From Clostridia bacterium (GTDB lineage: Bacteria > Bacillota > Clostridia > Oscillospirales > Acutalibacteraceae): a DNA stretch of 41,558 nt. Positions 1-8,298 of this stretch are shown here, piece after piece (position 1 is the stretch's first letter; each line of letters starts with the position of its first letter). A program made the translations under genes and the position numbers. Under the pieces are notes generated by a model, which worked only from the letters and a program-made list of their open reading frames with translations, had not been told where the DNA came from and did not search any database. The stretch lies in assembly GCA_017546665.1 (NCBI GenBank), contig JAFYSE010000056.1, forward strand, positions 1 to 41,558. The letters run 5' to 3'.

Positions 1-169
1 CGTTCTTTTAAACTCTTTTGTTATCCAAAAGAATTACTGTTTCTTGTATTTCTCTGTTTCGTACTTCCGTACTCTCAAAGAATCTACAGGGTTCCTTTTA
101 CTTATCTCGTCGTTGTTTAATTTTCAAGGTTCAGTTTGCGTCCACCCCGTTTTTCGCGGGTGGAGTTTT
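1..169 (-). other. rRNA operon leader (5' end, runs off window)
   Basis: On the minus strand this is the transcribed leader below two consensus promoters. It has an early hairpin at 141-164 (arms TCCACCC/GGGTGGA). A boxA-like antitermination element, GATTCTTTGAGAG, lies at 72-84. The stretch around 115-134 (AACCTTGAAAATTAAACAAC) is the kind of sequence found before 16S genes in many Firmicutes. The rRNA gene itself would begin left of base 1. The short plus-strand open frames across this stretch look non-coding. That the product is rRNA is inferred from promoter strength, the boxA-like element and the leader style; the 16S sequence is not visible. Confidence 0.7.
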
Positions 170-198
170 ATTATATCAAAACTCCCGGAGCTTGTCAA
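170..198 (-). promoter_or_regulatory. rRNA-type promoter, downstream copy (P2)
   Basis: The minus strand reads TTGACA (193-198), a 17-bp spacer, then TATAAT (170-175): both hexamers match the sigma-A consensus perfectly. It lies about 90 bp downstream of a second consensus promoter. Tandem perfect promoters are typical of rRNA operons. Confidence 0.88.
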
Positions 199-262
199 CA
201 CTTTTTTAAAACTTTTTTCAGTTTTTTGTTTGCGTCGCTTACCTCTCGCAGACAGCTTTGAT

Positions 263-291
263 ATAATATCACAACGAAATCGACTTGTCAA
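263..291 (-). promoter_or_regulatory. rRNA-type promoter, upstream copy (P1)
   Basis: The minus strand reads TTGACA (286-291), 17 bp, then TATTAT (263-268). It is the upstream member of a tandem pair. A/T-rich runs at 291-340, just upstream, could act as an UP element. Confidence 0.85.
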
Positions 292-389
292 CAACTTTTT
301 TTAATTTTTTTAAAAATTTTTCAACATTTTTTCAACACGGTTATATCTTGTGTTTTTATATATGTATATGCACAAATTATATGATTTCC

Positions 390-419
390 GAATAATCAAA
401 ATATTTAAGGGAAAATATA
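390..419 (+). promoter_or_regulatory. Candidate sigma-G-like promoter of sleB
   Basis: GAATA (390-394) fits the forespore sigma-G -35 consensus. It is followed after 18 bp by AAATATA (413-419), which matches 5 of 7 bases of CATWMTA. The gene behind it, sleB, belongs to the sigma-G regulon in Bacillus. The match is weak in an A/T-rich stretch, so this is tentative. Confidence 0.3.
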
Positions 420-452
420 AATAACAAATAATGTTTATTCGGAGATGACTTT

Positions 453-1154
453 ATGGATACGAGAAAAGAAACTCGCACGCGAATTCAAGTATTTTGGCAG
501 ATTATCGCAATTATCCTTTTAAACGCAATCGTTATTGCTTCAATTGGTTTCATTTATGAAAATACACAGACACTTTCAAGCATCGGTTCTCGTGGTCAAG
601 AGGTCCGACAGATTCAAACAAAATTGAAAGAACTCGGTTTATATAAAGGTTCAGTTGATGGCATTTATGGCACTGCAACACAAAAGGCTGTTCGTCAATT
701 CCAAAAGAATTGTGGAATTACTGCCGATGGAATAGCAGGACCAAAAACCTTAAAGTATTTAGGATTAGGGTCCAGTTCAACATCTTCTACCAACGGGTAT
801 AGTTCCAATGATGTTTATTTGTTGGCAAGGATTATCGCTGCAGAAGCACGAGGCGAAAGTTATACGGGTCAGGTTGCAGTTGGTGCAGTTGTATTAAACA
901 GAGTACAACATTCCTCCTTTCCCGATTCAATATCAGGTGTTGTTTATCAACCCGGTGCATTCTCAGCAGTAAGGGACAGCAACTGGAACGTAGCTCCAAA
1001 TGATACAGCAAAGAAGGCCGCAAGGGATGCGATTAACGGTTGGGACCCCACAGGCGGTGCTATATACTATTATAATCCTACAAAAACAAGTAACCAATGG
1101 ATTAGAACAAGACCTGTAATCACGACTATTGGCCGTCACGTATTTTGCAAGTGA
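453..1154 (+). CDS. sleB: Spore cortex-lytic enzyme SleB
   Basis: This 233-residue protein has an N-terminal membrane/signal helix (about 13-34), a peptidoglycan-binding type 1 domain (about 47-104, with repeat-like RQIQTKLKELG and AVRQFQ), a Ser/Thr linker, and a C-terminal SleB/CwlJ hydrolase domain (about 118-233). In the family this is a lytic transglycosylase that degrades cortex peptidoglycan containing muramic-delta-lactam during germination. The catalytic glutamate is expected in AAEARGES (E131). Length and domain order match known SleB. The start is set by GGAG at 441-444. No ypeB partner follows; the next gene is convergent. It shows the host forms endospores. Confidence 0.92.
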   Translation: MDTRKETRTRIQVFWQIIAIILLNAIVIASIGFIYENTQTLSSIGSRGQEVRQIQTKLKELGLYKGSVDGIYGTATQKAVRQFQKNCGITADGIAGPKTLKYLGLGSSSTSSTNGYSSNDVYLLARIIAAEARGESYTGQVAVGAVVLNRVQHSSFPDSISGVVYQPGAFSAVRDSNWNVAPNDTAKKAARDAINGWDPTGGAIYYYNPTKTSNQWIRTRPVITTIGRHVFCK

Positions 1155-1166
1155 AGCCTAAATAAA

Positions 1167-1195
1167 AAAGGTGGGGAAATCCCCACCTTTTTATA
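1167..1195. terminator. Bidirectional terminator between sleB and the InlB-repeat gene
   Basis: The stem is GGTGGGG (1170-1176) and CCCCACC (1181-1187) around loop AAAT, with A-runs on the left and T-runs on the right. It can serve both convergent genes. Confidence 0.88.
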
Positions 1196-1211
1196 AACTT
1201 ATTTCAGTGAA

Positions 1212-2387
1212 TTATTTCTGGAAGATACCAACGATTTTTGCAATGATACCTTTAAAGAAATTAATAATCTTTTCAAAGAAACCTGGCTCTTCTGGTTCTT
1301 CAACCTTTTCAAGAGCTGTCAATTCAACTGTATCCTCAGCAACTGCTTCATTTTCTGCAGTATAGAGAGTTGCTGTAAATGTTGTAGCACCTACGCCTTC
1401 AGCAACCACTGTGTATGTTCCATCTGCATTTGCTGTTGCAGCAAAGTTATTGTTATTTGCTGTCCATTTAACATACATACCCTCTGGATATGTTCCTTCT
1501 ACTTTTGCTGAAAGAACAACGCTATCACCATTAGCAACTTCTACTACTTCTGGAGCAACGATGCTGAATGTATAGTTATATGTAGGTCTTTCTGCAACAG
1601 TAATTGTAAATGTAACTTCAAATCCTTCATAAGATACTGTTACAGTCTTTTCACCTGTTGTTGTCATATCAGGAGCAGAAACAGTATAATCTGTAACTGT
1701 TTTTACTGTGTTATCGCTCAAGTCTGCCTTTACAACAAGACCTGTTGTATCTAATGCATCTCCAACAAAATATTCCTTCTTTGTTGGTTCTGTTTCAATG
1801 AAAAATCTCTTTACTGTTACAGGGTCTTTCTTCCAAACAGCATATAAAACAACTGTTGTTCCATCATATGGTGTAAGATTCTTTACAGCTTCCTGGTCAT
1901 CATACAATGCAGTTGTTGCATTCTTTGTTTTTGCCCAACCTATAAATGAATATCCTGTTTTTGTGAAGGTACTTGCTGACAATGCCAATGATTCACCGTA
2001 TGTGTGAGTCTGATTTTCCATTGAGCCTTCGCCACCATTTGCCTGGAACTCAATTACATATGTATTTGCTTTCCATACTGCATAAAGAGTTACTGTCTGT
2101 CCTGCTTCACCAAGGTTTGTTACAGTCTGCTGGTTGTAATACTCAGGAACTGTTGCTGTTTGATCCTTTGCCCAACCTAAAAATGAGTAACCTGTCTTTG
2201 TGAATGAGTTTGCACGTAATGCTTTTGCTTCATCAACATTGAATGATGTGTTTGACATTGTGCCTTTACCACCGTTTGCGTGATACTTAACAGAATAAGT
2301 ATCTGCTGCAAATGCTGTAATTGGAACGATACTAAGCATCATCAACATAGCAAGAAGCACTGCTAAAACTTTGCTAAATTTTTTCAT
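1212..2387 (-). CDS. Secreted protein with two InlB-type repeats and Ig-like domain
   Basis: This 391-residue protein begins with a signal peptide (about 1-28, ending AFA). Two Listeria-Bacteroides (InlB B-type) repeats follow at about 31-110 and 110-187, each with NGG, TKTGYSF.GWAK and LYAVWK. A bacterial Ig-like segment comes at about 190-270, then a second beta-rich segment (about 275-360). After an acidic hinge (VEEPEEPG) it ends in an amphipathic helix (FFEKIINFFKGI). There is no LPXTG or dockerin. GGAGG eight to nine bases before the ATG supports the start. InlB-type repeats occur in surface adhesins and scaffolds; the specific role is unknown. The amphipathic tail might hold it on membrane or wall. 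Confidence 0.8.
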   Translation of the reverse strand: MKKFSKVLAVLLAMLMMLSIVPITAFAADTYSVKYHANGGKGTMSNTSFNVDEAKALRANSFTKTGYSFLGWAKDQTATVPEYYNQQTVTNLGEAGQTVTLYAVWKANTYVIEFQANGGEGSMENQTHTYGESLALSASTFTKTGYSFIGWAKTKNATTALYDDQEAVKNLTPYDGTTVVLYAVWKKDPVTVKRFFIETEPTKKEYFVGDALDTTGLVVKADLSDNTVKTVTDYTVSAPDMTTTGEKTVTVSYEGFEVTFTITVAERPTYNYTFSIVAPEVVEVANGDSVVLSAKVEGTYPEGMYVKWTANNNNFAATANADGTYTVVAEGVGATTFTATLYTAENEAVAEDTVELTALEKVEEPEEPGFFEKIINFFKGIIAKIVGIFQK

Positions 2388-2440
2388 TTCCTTTTTCCTC
2401 CAATTTTGTTATTTTTTATAAATAACATATTTACAGTTTA

Positions 2441-2469
2441 TTTATACCATATCCACAAATTAAAATCAA
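2441..2469 (-). promoter_or_regulatory. Sigma-A promoter of the InlB-repeat gene
   Basis: The minus strand reads TTGATT (2464-2469), 17 bp, then TATAAA (2441-2446). The leader holds an inverted repeat, GTTATTT/AAATAAC, at 2408-2426. Confidence 0.65.
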
Positions 2470-2505
2470 GATTTTTTTTGATAAAGCACACCGTGTTAAT
2501 AATGT

Positions 2506-2537
2506 CATAAAAATTGGGGCAGCAATCGCTGTCCCAA
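2506..2537 (-). terminator. Terminator of the murT/gatD-aro operon
   Basis: A 10-bp stem, TTGGGGCAGC (2514-2523) with GCTGTCCCAA (2528-2537), has a 4-base loop and one G-U pair. On the minus strand it is followed by TTTTTATG. It closes the operon after aroQ. Confidence 0.85.
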
Positions 2538-2544
2538 CATCAAT

Positions 2545-2976
2545 TTACATATATTTATCACAAAGATATTGTATTGCTAACCTATATCCGTCAAGCCCTT
2601 TTCCGATTATATGTTCTTCACACGCCATACCTGCATAAGAAATTTGACGAAAATCCTCTCGTTTAGTCACATCTGAAATATGAACTTCAACAGCAGGAAT
2701 ACCTACAGATTTAAGTGCATCAAGAATCGCAACGCTTGTATGTGTGTAAGCAGCAGGGTTAATTACAATTCCATCAAAATTGTCATAGGCTTCTTGAATT
2801 TTATCAACAATAGAGCCCTCGTGGTTGGATTGGAAGCATTCAGCCTGACAATTAAGTTCTTCTGCCCATTGTTTTATATTATCAAGGAGTGTCTGATAAT
2901 TTTGATTTCCGTAAATACCCGGTTCACGAATACCAAGCATATTGATGTTTGGTCCATTAATTACAAGAATTTTCAT
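2545..2976 (-). CDS. aroQ: Type II 3-dehydroquinate dehydratase
   Basis: This 143-residue protein has the usual length of the dodecameric type II enzyme, which converts 3-dehydroquinate to 3-dehydroshikimate, step three of the shikimate pathway. Visible family motifs are INGPNINMLGIREPGIYG (the substrate lid, with the catalytic tyrosine in GIYG), NPAAYTHTSVAI, and VEVHISD with the catalytic histidine. It is the last gene of the operon. Its start lies 20 bases inside the end of the aroE-aroK fusion gene, which suggests translational coupling. The enzyme call is firm. Confidence 0.96.
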   Translation of the reverse strand: MKILVINGPNINMLGIREPGIYGNQNYQTLLDNIKQWAEELNCQAECFQSNHEGSIVDKIQEAYDNFDGIVINPAAYTHTSVAILDALKSVGIPAVEVHISDVTKREDFRQISYAGMACEEHIIGKGLDGYRLAIQYLCDKYM

Positions 2977-4192
2977 AATTCAGTATCTCCTTCACAATAA
3001 TTTTGGCAGTTTCTTCAACTGTACCATTACCGTCAACTTCAATATCTGCAAATTGCCGATACATAGGCATTCTTTGCTCATATAATTCTTTTACTCCGTG
3101 AAGCACAGAAAGTGGTCTTCCCTTTATAGGCAGTTTGTCCCATTCACGATTAATAAAAACTATAATTCCATTTTGTTTTAATGGCATATAATTTTCAAGT
3201 CGAGTTACAACTCCACCACCTGTTGCGATAACCGAATTTTTTTCTCGTCCTGCAAGATTAACTGCAACATTTTCGCAAGTGCGAAAATACTTTTCGCCAC
3301 ACTCTTCGAAAATCCGTGGAATTGGTTTGTTTTCTGCGTTGACTATCATCTCGTCAGTATCAATAAAATCTTTTTTAAGTATCTCTGAAAGCTTTTCCCC
3401 AACAGTTGATTTTCCGCAACCCGCCATGCCAATTAAAACAATATTGCACATCTGTAATCTTATAGATTTTTCAATTTGGTCACAAACTTCATCATCAACC
3501 ACGGTGTCAAAGAAAATTTCATGGGCTTTTTTCGCCTGAGCAACCAACATAGAAAGTCCCGTCGCTGTTTTTATTCCTATTTTTTCTGCTTCCATCACAA
3601 GTCTTGTTTTCAACGGATTATATACAACATCAAGCACACCGCTGAGATTATCAAATCTTGAAACGTCAACAACAGTATTCATATTGTCGGGATACATACC
3701 AACCGGAGTTGTGTTAACAATAATTTCTACATCTTTTTCATTATATATATTAGTATAGTTAAATTCACCATTTCGGGAAACAACTATAACATCACTTGCA
3801 CCCATATCACGCAAAACCGCTTGTACTGTTGCAGATGCTCCGCCGCTACCTAAAACGAGTGCTTTTTTATCTTTAAGAACTATACCTGACTTTTCAATCA
3901 TATACTTAAAGCCAAAGTAGTCCGTATTATATCCGCAAAGCCTTCCGTCACGGACAACTACTGTATTTATTGCACTGATTTTTTCTGCCTCGGGCGAAAT
4001 AAAATCAAGAAAAGGTATTACTGCTTTTTTATATGGAATTGTAACATTGATTCCTTTATAGCTTTTCTCTTTCAAAAATTTTTCAAGATTTTCAGGTGAA
4101 ATCTCAAAGAGGGTATAATCCTTATTTCCTAAACTTTTATGAATTTGTGGAGAAAAACTATGTGGCAAATGCTCACCTAAAAGTCCGTACAT
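2957..4192 (-). CDS. Fused shikimate dehydrogenase-shikimate kinase
   Basis: This 411-residue protein fuses two pathway enzymes. Residues 1 to about 240 are shikimate dehydrogenase (AroE): substrate motif HSFSPQIH, catalytic lysine in NVTIPYKKA, NTDYFGF, the dinucleotide-binding GSGGAS and a C-terminal GLSMLVAQA. Residues about 247-411 are shikimate kinase (AroK): Walker A GMAGCGKST, FIDTDEMI, an arginine in YFRTCE, GGGVV and lid KGRPLS. All expected key residues are present in both halves. The fusion would make shikimate 3-phosphate from dehydroshikimate in one chain, feeding AroA. SD AAGGTG lies seven bases before the ATG and overlaps the aroC stop region. Frame is continuous across the junction. 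Confidence 0.95.
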   Translation of the reverse strand: MYGLLGEHLPHSFSPQIHKSLGNKDYTLFEISPENLEKFLKEKSYKGINVTIPYKKAVIPFLDFISPEAEKISAINTVVVRDGRLCGYNTDYFGFKYMIEKSGIVLKDKKALVLGSGGASATVQAVLRDMGASDVIVVSRNGEFNYTNIYNEKDVEIIVNTTPVGMYPDNMNTVVDVSRFDNLSGVLDVVYNPLKTRLVMEAEKIGIKTATGLSMLVAQAKKAHEIFFDTVVDDEVCDQIEKSIRLQMCNIVLIGMAGCGKSTVGEKLSEILKKDFIDTDEMIVNAENKPIPRIFEECGEKYFRTCENVAVNLAGREKNSVIATGGGVVTRLENYMPLKQNGIIVFINREWDKLPIKGRPLSVLHGVKELYEQRMPMYRQFADIEVDGNGTVEETAKIIVKEILNYENSCN

Positions 4193-4203
4193 TTCAAAAC
4201 ACC

Positions 4204-5268
4204 TTAAACAAGTAAATCTAAAATAGTTATTGCTGCTACTGCTTCAATTACAGGAACTGCTCTTTGAACAATGCAAGGGTCGTGTCTGCCCTTAATCTGC
4301 AATTTTTCTTCCGTCTTATTTTCAAGACTTATGCTATTCTGCTCTTTAAAAATTGATGGAGTCGGTTTAATTGCAGTTCTGAAAACGATTGGCATACCAT
4401 TGGTAATACCACCATTTATACCACCTGCATTATTGGTTTTGGTCTTAATTTCACCGTCAACAATGCAGAACTCGTCATTGTTTTCACTACCATAAAGGTC
4501 AATTGCATCAAACCCGTTACCGAATTCAATACCCTTGACTGCAGGAATACCAAAAATGTTTTTAGCAAGTTTGTTTTCTACCCCATCAAACATAGGATTA
4601 CCAAAACCTGCTTTAACACCGGTTACTGCACATTCAATAACACCGCCAACGGAATCACCATTTTCCCTTGCCTTTTCGATTTCGGCAATCATTTCTTTGC
4701 TCTTTTCATCATTGATTACAGGGAAAGCTTTTGTATCGGTATTCCACTTACCTATGTTAACAAAGTCAATTTTGTCGTCATAAACATTTTTAATTTTTTG
4801 GATATGAGCCTGAATTTCAACACCCATATCCTCTAAAATCTGCATACAAACTGCACCCGCAAAGCAAAGAGGTGCTGTAAGTCTGCCTGAAAAATGTCCG
4901 CCACCCGAAACATCATTAAATCCATTATATCTAATATATGCTGAATAATCTGCGTGGGATGGTCTTGGGGTATCAATTATATTATTATAATCCGATGAAT
5001 GTTGGTTTTCATTATATATAACCATACAAAGTGGTGCACCACAGGTAACACCATTCACAAGTCCTGACAATATTTCGGGAGTATCACTTTCTTTTCTCTG
5101 TGTGGAAAGCGAATTTTTTCCAGGAGCACGTCTATCCATAAATTTAAGGACTTTTTCCATATCTATTTTCTGCCCGGCAGGAAGTCCGTCAATTACCACA
5201 CCAATTCCCTTTGAGTGAGATTGGCCAAAAACAGATATTTTAATTTTATCCCCTGTCATTGATGACAT
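4204..5268 (-). CDS. aroC: Chorismate synthase
   Basis: This 354-residue protein is the FMN-dependent enzyme that forms chorismate from EPSP, the last step of the common aromatic pathway. Visible motifs are the N-terminal SVFGQSHSKGIG, the RRAPG motif with the SLSTQRKESD region, SGGGHFSGRLTAP, the GGI-NG-ITNG stretch and the C-terminal GRHDPC. The open frame extends upstream to 5325. The start at 5268 (MSSMTGDK) is chosen because GGGAGG lies eight bases before it and the family begins like this. It overlaps the end of aroA by about 23 bases, in keeping with a coupled operon. Confidence 0.96.
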   Translation of the reverse strand: MSSMTGDKIKISVFGQSHSKGIGVVIDGLPAGQKIDMEKVLKFMDRRAPGKNSLSTQRKESDTPEILSGLVNGVTCGAPLCMVIYNENQHSSDYNNIIDTPRPSHADYSAYIRYNGFNDVSGGGHFSGRLTAPLCFAGAVCMQILEDMGVEIQAHIQKIKNVYDDKIDFVNIGKWNTDTKAFPVINDEKSKEMIAEIEKARENGDSVGGVIECAVTGVKAGFGNPMFDGVENKLAKNIFGIPAVKGIEFGNGFDAIDLYGSENNDEFCIVDGEIKTKTNNAGGINGGITNGMPIVFRTAIKPTPSIFKEQNSISLENKTEEKLQIKGRHDPCIVQRAVPVIEAVAAITILDLLV

Positions 5269-6517
5269 TTGCATTACCTCCCATTTTGTTAAAATCCGTG
5301 AAGAAATCAGGATATGATTTTTCAACTGCTTTATAGTCCGTTATCTTTACATTCCCTTTGCAAAGAGTTGAGAGAATTGATGCTGACATTACAATTCTGT
5401 GGTCATTGTATCCGTTGACTAAACCACCTTGCAAATCACTTTTTCCATTAATAATTATTCCATCATCAGTTTCTTTTGCATCTGCACCAACTGATTTAAG
5501 CATATCTACAACGGATTTTATTCTGTCGCTTTCTTTTATACGAAGTCGTCCTGCATTGATAATTCTTGTTTCACCGCTACAAAACGTTGCCACAACAGAA
5601 ATAATCGGTACAGCATCAGGAATATCACTTGCGTCAATAGTAATTCCTTTGAGTGCATTCTTTTTAACTGTAATTTCGTTTCCCTTGATTTCTACATCTG
5701 CACCCATTGAAGAAAGAACATCGAGAATTTTCTTATCCCCTTGAGGTGAATTAACATCAAGATTAGTTACAGTTACACCTTTCTCACTTAACGCACCTGC
5801 ACAAAGGAAGAATGATGCATTTGACCAATCCCCATCAACAGTTATTTCATTTGGTGAAAGGAATTTCTGATTACCTTTTATTATGTATAGGTTTTCTTGT
5901 TCTACAATTTCAATTCCAAATTTTTTGAGTACGGAAACTGTTATATCAAGATATGATTTTGACTCAACAGGTGGAATAAGTTTTATTTTACTGTCCCCTT
6001 GAAGCAAAGGAAGTGACAATAAAAGTCCTGTTATAAACTGTGAACTTACATTCCCTAAAAGTTCATATTCTCCACTTTGTAATCGTCCTGTTAAATGAAG
6101 TGGAAATTCATTGTCCGTGTGAAATGTTACTCCATTTTTCTCCATTTCTTCTTTTAAAGGGGAAATGGGTCTTTGTGGAAGTCTTCCGTGACCATTAATT
6201 GTAACATCCATATCCAAAGCCGATACCAAGGGCATCAAAAAACGTAGAGTTGAACCACTTTCACCACAATCAAGGTCTGCCTTTTTATTAAAAGGTTTTG
6301 GAGTAACTGTTATTATATCTTCGTTGACTGAAATATCCGTACCCATAGATTTAAGACAACAAATAGTCGCTGCGATATCCTTGGACATCACATTACATTT
6401 AATATATGTTTGTTTATCACAAAGGGAAGCACAAATAAGAATTCTGTGTGCATCCGACTTTGATGAAATTGCACCGATTTTACCATCTAAAACAGATGGG
6501 GTACAGGAGACCGTCAT
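5246..6517 (-). CDS. aroA: EPSP synthase (3-phosphoshikimate 1-carboxyvinyltransferase)
   Basis: This 423-residue protein joins shikimate 3-phosphate and phosphoenolpyruvate to give EPSP. Family signatures are SSKSDAHRILICASL near the N-terminus, DCGESGSTLRFLMP, GRLPQRPISPL, and the C-terminal RIKESDR and NDHRIVM. Length is typical. The ATG follows the aroB stop with no bases between (stop 6518-6520, start 6515-6517), so the two are almost certainly translationally coupled. Confidence 0.96.
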   Translation of the reverse strand: MTVSCTPSVLDGKIGAISSKSDAHRILICASLCDKQTYIKCNVMSKDIAATICCLKSMGTDISVNEDIITVTPKPFNKKADLDCGESGSTLRFLMPLVSALDMDVTINGHGRLPQRPISPLKEEMEKNGVTFHTDNEFPLHLTGRLQSGEYELLGNVSSQFITGLLLSLPLLQGDSKIKLIPPVESKSYLDITVSVLKKFGIEIVEQENLYIIKGNQKFLSPNEITVDGDWSNASFFLCAGALSEKGVTVTNLDVNSPQGDKKILDVLSSMGADVEIKGNEITVKKNALKGITIDASDIPDAVPIISVVATFCSGETRIINAGRLRIKESDRIKSVVDMLKSVGADAKETDDGIIINGKSDLQGGLVNGYNDHRIVMSASILSTLCKGNVKITDYKAVEKSYPDFFTDFNKMGGNANVINDRG

Positions 6518-7573
6518 TTAGTTCATACCTTTTTCAATAAAGTTTTGTAAATCTTCAACAGGAAGCTTCATAATCTTGCAAAGTCCCAACTCTTCAGGAA
6601 CAATGAGTGAAATTGTGTCAAAACTTCTCTTTTTATCAGAAAGTGATGCTTTGTAAAGTTCGTCCGCTGAAAAATCACAAGTAGTTGGAAGATTATTTTT
6701 TTCAAGAATTGGTAAAATTACATCCGAGAAATCTTCTTCACTCATACCAACTTCATAAGCACCCTTTGTTGCAATTACCATACCTATTGCAACTGCATTA
6801 CCGTGAGAAATTGTAAGGTTACTGCATTTTTCAATGGCGTGACCAATAGTGTGACCAAAGTTGAGAAGCTTTCTCTCTCCTTTTTCAAACTCGTCGTGAC
6901 ACACAACATCTCGTTTGATTTCAACACAACGTTTGATTGTATATTCAATGTTTTCTTTGATTTCATTCTCTTGTAAGAAAGCAAGGAAATCCTTATCCAA
7001 AATCATTCCGTATTTAATGATTTCTGCACAACCCTCGTTGAAGGTTGATTCGCTTAATGTTTTTAAGGTGTCACAATCTGCAAAAACTGCTATTGGCTGA
7101 TAGAATGCACCACACAAATTCTTTCCTGCTTTTAAATTGATTGCAGTTTTACCGCCAACGGATGAATCAACCATAGCAAGTACGGTTGTAGGAATTTGCA
7201 CAAAATCCACGCCACGAAGATATGTACTTGCTACAAAGCCTGTAAGGTCGCCAACAACACCGCCACCAAGAGCAACAAAAAGGTCCGTTCTTGTAATGCT
7301 ATTCTCAGCACAGAACTCAAGAATGTTTTCGTAGTTTTCAAAGGATTTTGATTCCTCTCCGTGTGGTACAACATACTCACAAACTGAATATCCACTATTA
7401 ATAAGGCTATTCTTCACCTTTTCACCATAAAGCGGAAAAACATTATCATCAGAGATTAAAACCACTCTGCAAACTCTTTTAATTTCTTTGATTTTGTCAC
7501 CAACCGTATCAAGAAAACCTTTCCCGATATTAACTGTATATTCTTTTGATGCTGAAACCTTTACTATTTCCAT
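6518..7573 (-). CDS. aroB: 3-dehydroquinate synthase
   Basis: This 351-residue NAD- and metal-dependent enzyme cyclises DAHP to 3-dehydroquinate. Motifs seen are GGGVVGDLTGFVAST, the RGVDFVQIPTTVLAMVDSSV segment, GGKTAIN, the metal-ligand region GCAEIIKYG, and NFGHTIGHAIE with two zinc-binding histidines. SD AGGTGA precedes the ATG. It is the first aromatic-pathway gene of the operon, 15 bases after gatD. No DAHP synthase gene is in the window. Confidence 0.96.
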   Translation of the reverse strand: MEIVKVSASKEYTVNIGKGFLDTVGDKIKEIKRVCRVVLISDDNVFPLYGEKVKNSLINSGYSVCEYVVPHGEESKSFENYENILEFCAENSITRTDLFVALGGGVVGDLTGFVASTYLRGVDFVQIPTTVLAMVDSSVGGKTAINLKAGKNLCGAFYQPIAVFADCDTLKTLSESTFNEGCAEIIKYGMILDKDFLAFLQENEIKENIEYTIKRCVEIKRDVVCHDEFEKGERKLLNFGHTIGHAIEKCSNLTISHGNAVAIGMVIATKGAYEVGMSEEDFSDVILPILEKNNLPTTCDFSADELYKASLSDKKRSFDTISLIVPEELGLCKIMKLPVEDLQNFIEKGMN

Positions 7574-7588
7574 AATCTCACCTGATTT

Positions 7589-8296
7589 TTATTTTAACAA
7601 TTCTTTTAATCTGCTTCCATAAGCTTGTTTTTCATATTCAAGAGTAACACTCTCATAATTATAATCCACAATCTTAATAAGATAATCTGTAAACTGTGGG
7701 TTAAGGGGCAAAATCGGACCCGTGTGATAAGTTGCAAAAAGATGATTGTAATTCACACCCTCAATTTTGCAATCTTCATTCATTCCACATCCTTTTTTCA
7801 TACTTAAAAACGGATGTGTGTTTTCACCGTAGGAATGGCTGAGAAGATTTTTAAAACCAACAATTTCCATACCATCAAATTCACCCACACTGCAATCATT
7901 GTATCTTAATTTCGAAAATTGCTTTGCGTAATATGGGTAGAAGCCTAAGCACTCTACTTTTTCACCATTTGGAGTTTCAATATATTGACCAAAAAGCTCA
8001 AAAGCATTACCTGTTGCAAGAATTACGCCACCATTATCAATTCTATTTTTAATTGCTTCGGCATACTCTTTAAGATGCTCGATTTCTATAACCTGATGTT
8101 TTTCCTGACAAGGACCGATTAAAAGAAAATCAACCTGATTTTCAATAAATGCAGGTTTCTGGAAAAGTGATGTTTCAATAACTTCCACATCGTATCCTGC
8201 AAGCATTAATTTCTTTTGAAGATATTCGCAGTTACCTCTGTCACCATAAAGATTGTTATATTCGGGATAAAGGACTTCAATTGCAATTTTCGCCAT
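7589..8296 (-). CDS. GatD-like class I amidotransferase lacking the catalytic Cys
   Basis: This 235-residue protein is of the CobB/CobQ-like amidotransferase family to which GatD belongs. GatD supplies ammonia from glutamine to MurT, which amidates the D-glutamate of lipid II. The N-terminus (LYPEYNNLYGDRGN) is the GatD signature, and ATYHTGPILPLNP near 188-200 matches the GatD histidine/NP region. The nucleophile elbow, normally ICGGYQLLG, reads TGNAFELFG (95-103). Glycine 96 stands where the catalytic cysteine should be, and the oxyanion glycines are changed too. Another GatD motif (GGGQ) is replaced by IGPCQ (60-64). It follows murT by two bases. Pairing is clear, but glutaminase activity is doubtful. 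Confidence 0.82.
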   Translation of the reverse strand: MAKIAIEVLYPEYNNLYGDRGNCEYLQKKLMLAGYDVEVIETSLFQKPAFIENQVDFLLIGPCQEKHQVIEIEHLKEYAEAIKNRIDNGGVILATGNAFELFGQYIETPNGEKVECLGFYPYYAKQFSKLRYNDCSVGEFDGMEIVGFKNLLSHSYGENTHPFLSMKKGCGMNEDCKIEGVNYNHLFATYHTGPILPLNPQFTDYLIKIVDYNYESVTLEYEKQAYGSRLKELLK

Positions 8297-8298
8297 AA

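Noticed and set aside
18..304. Two short plus-strand open frames over the left edge
   Set aside because: They lie antisense to the rRNA-type promoters and leader, have no SD and no recognisable protein.
5269..5325. Longer N-terminus of chorismate synthase
   Set aside because: The extension lacks an SD and overlaps aroA further; GGGAGG fits the start at 5268 and the family N-terminus.
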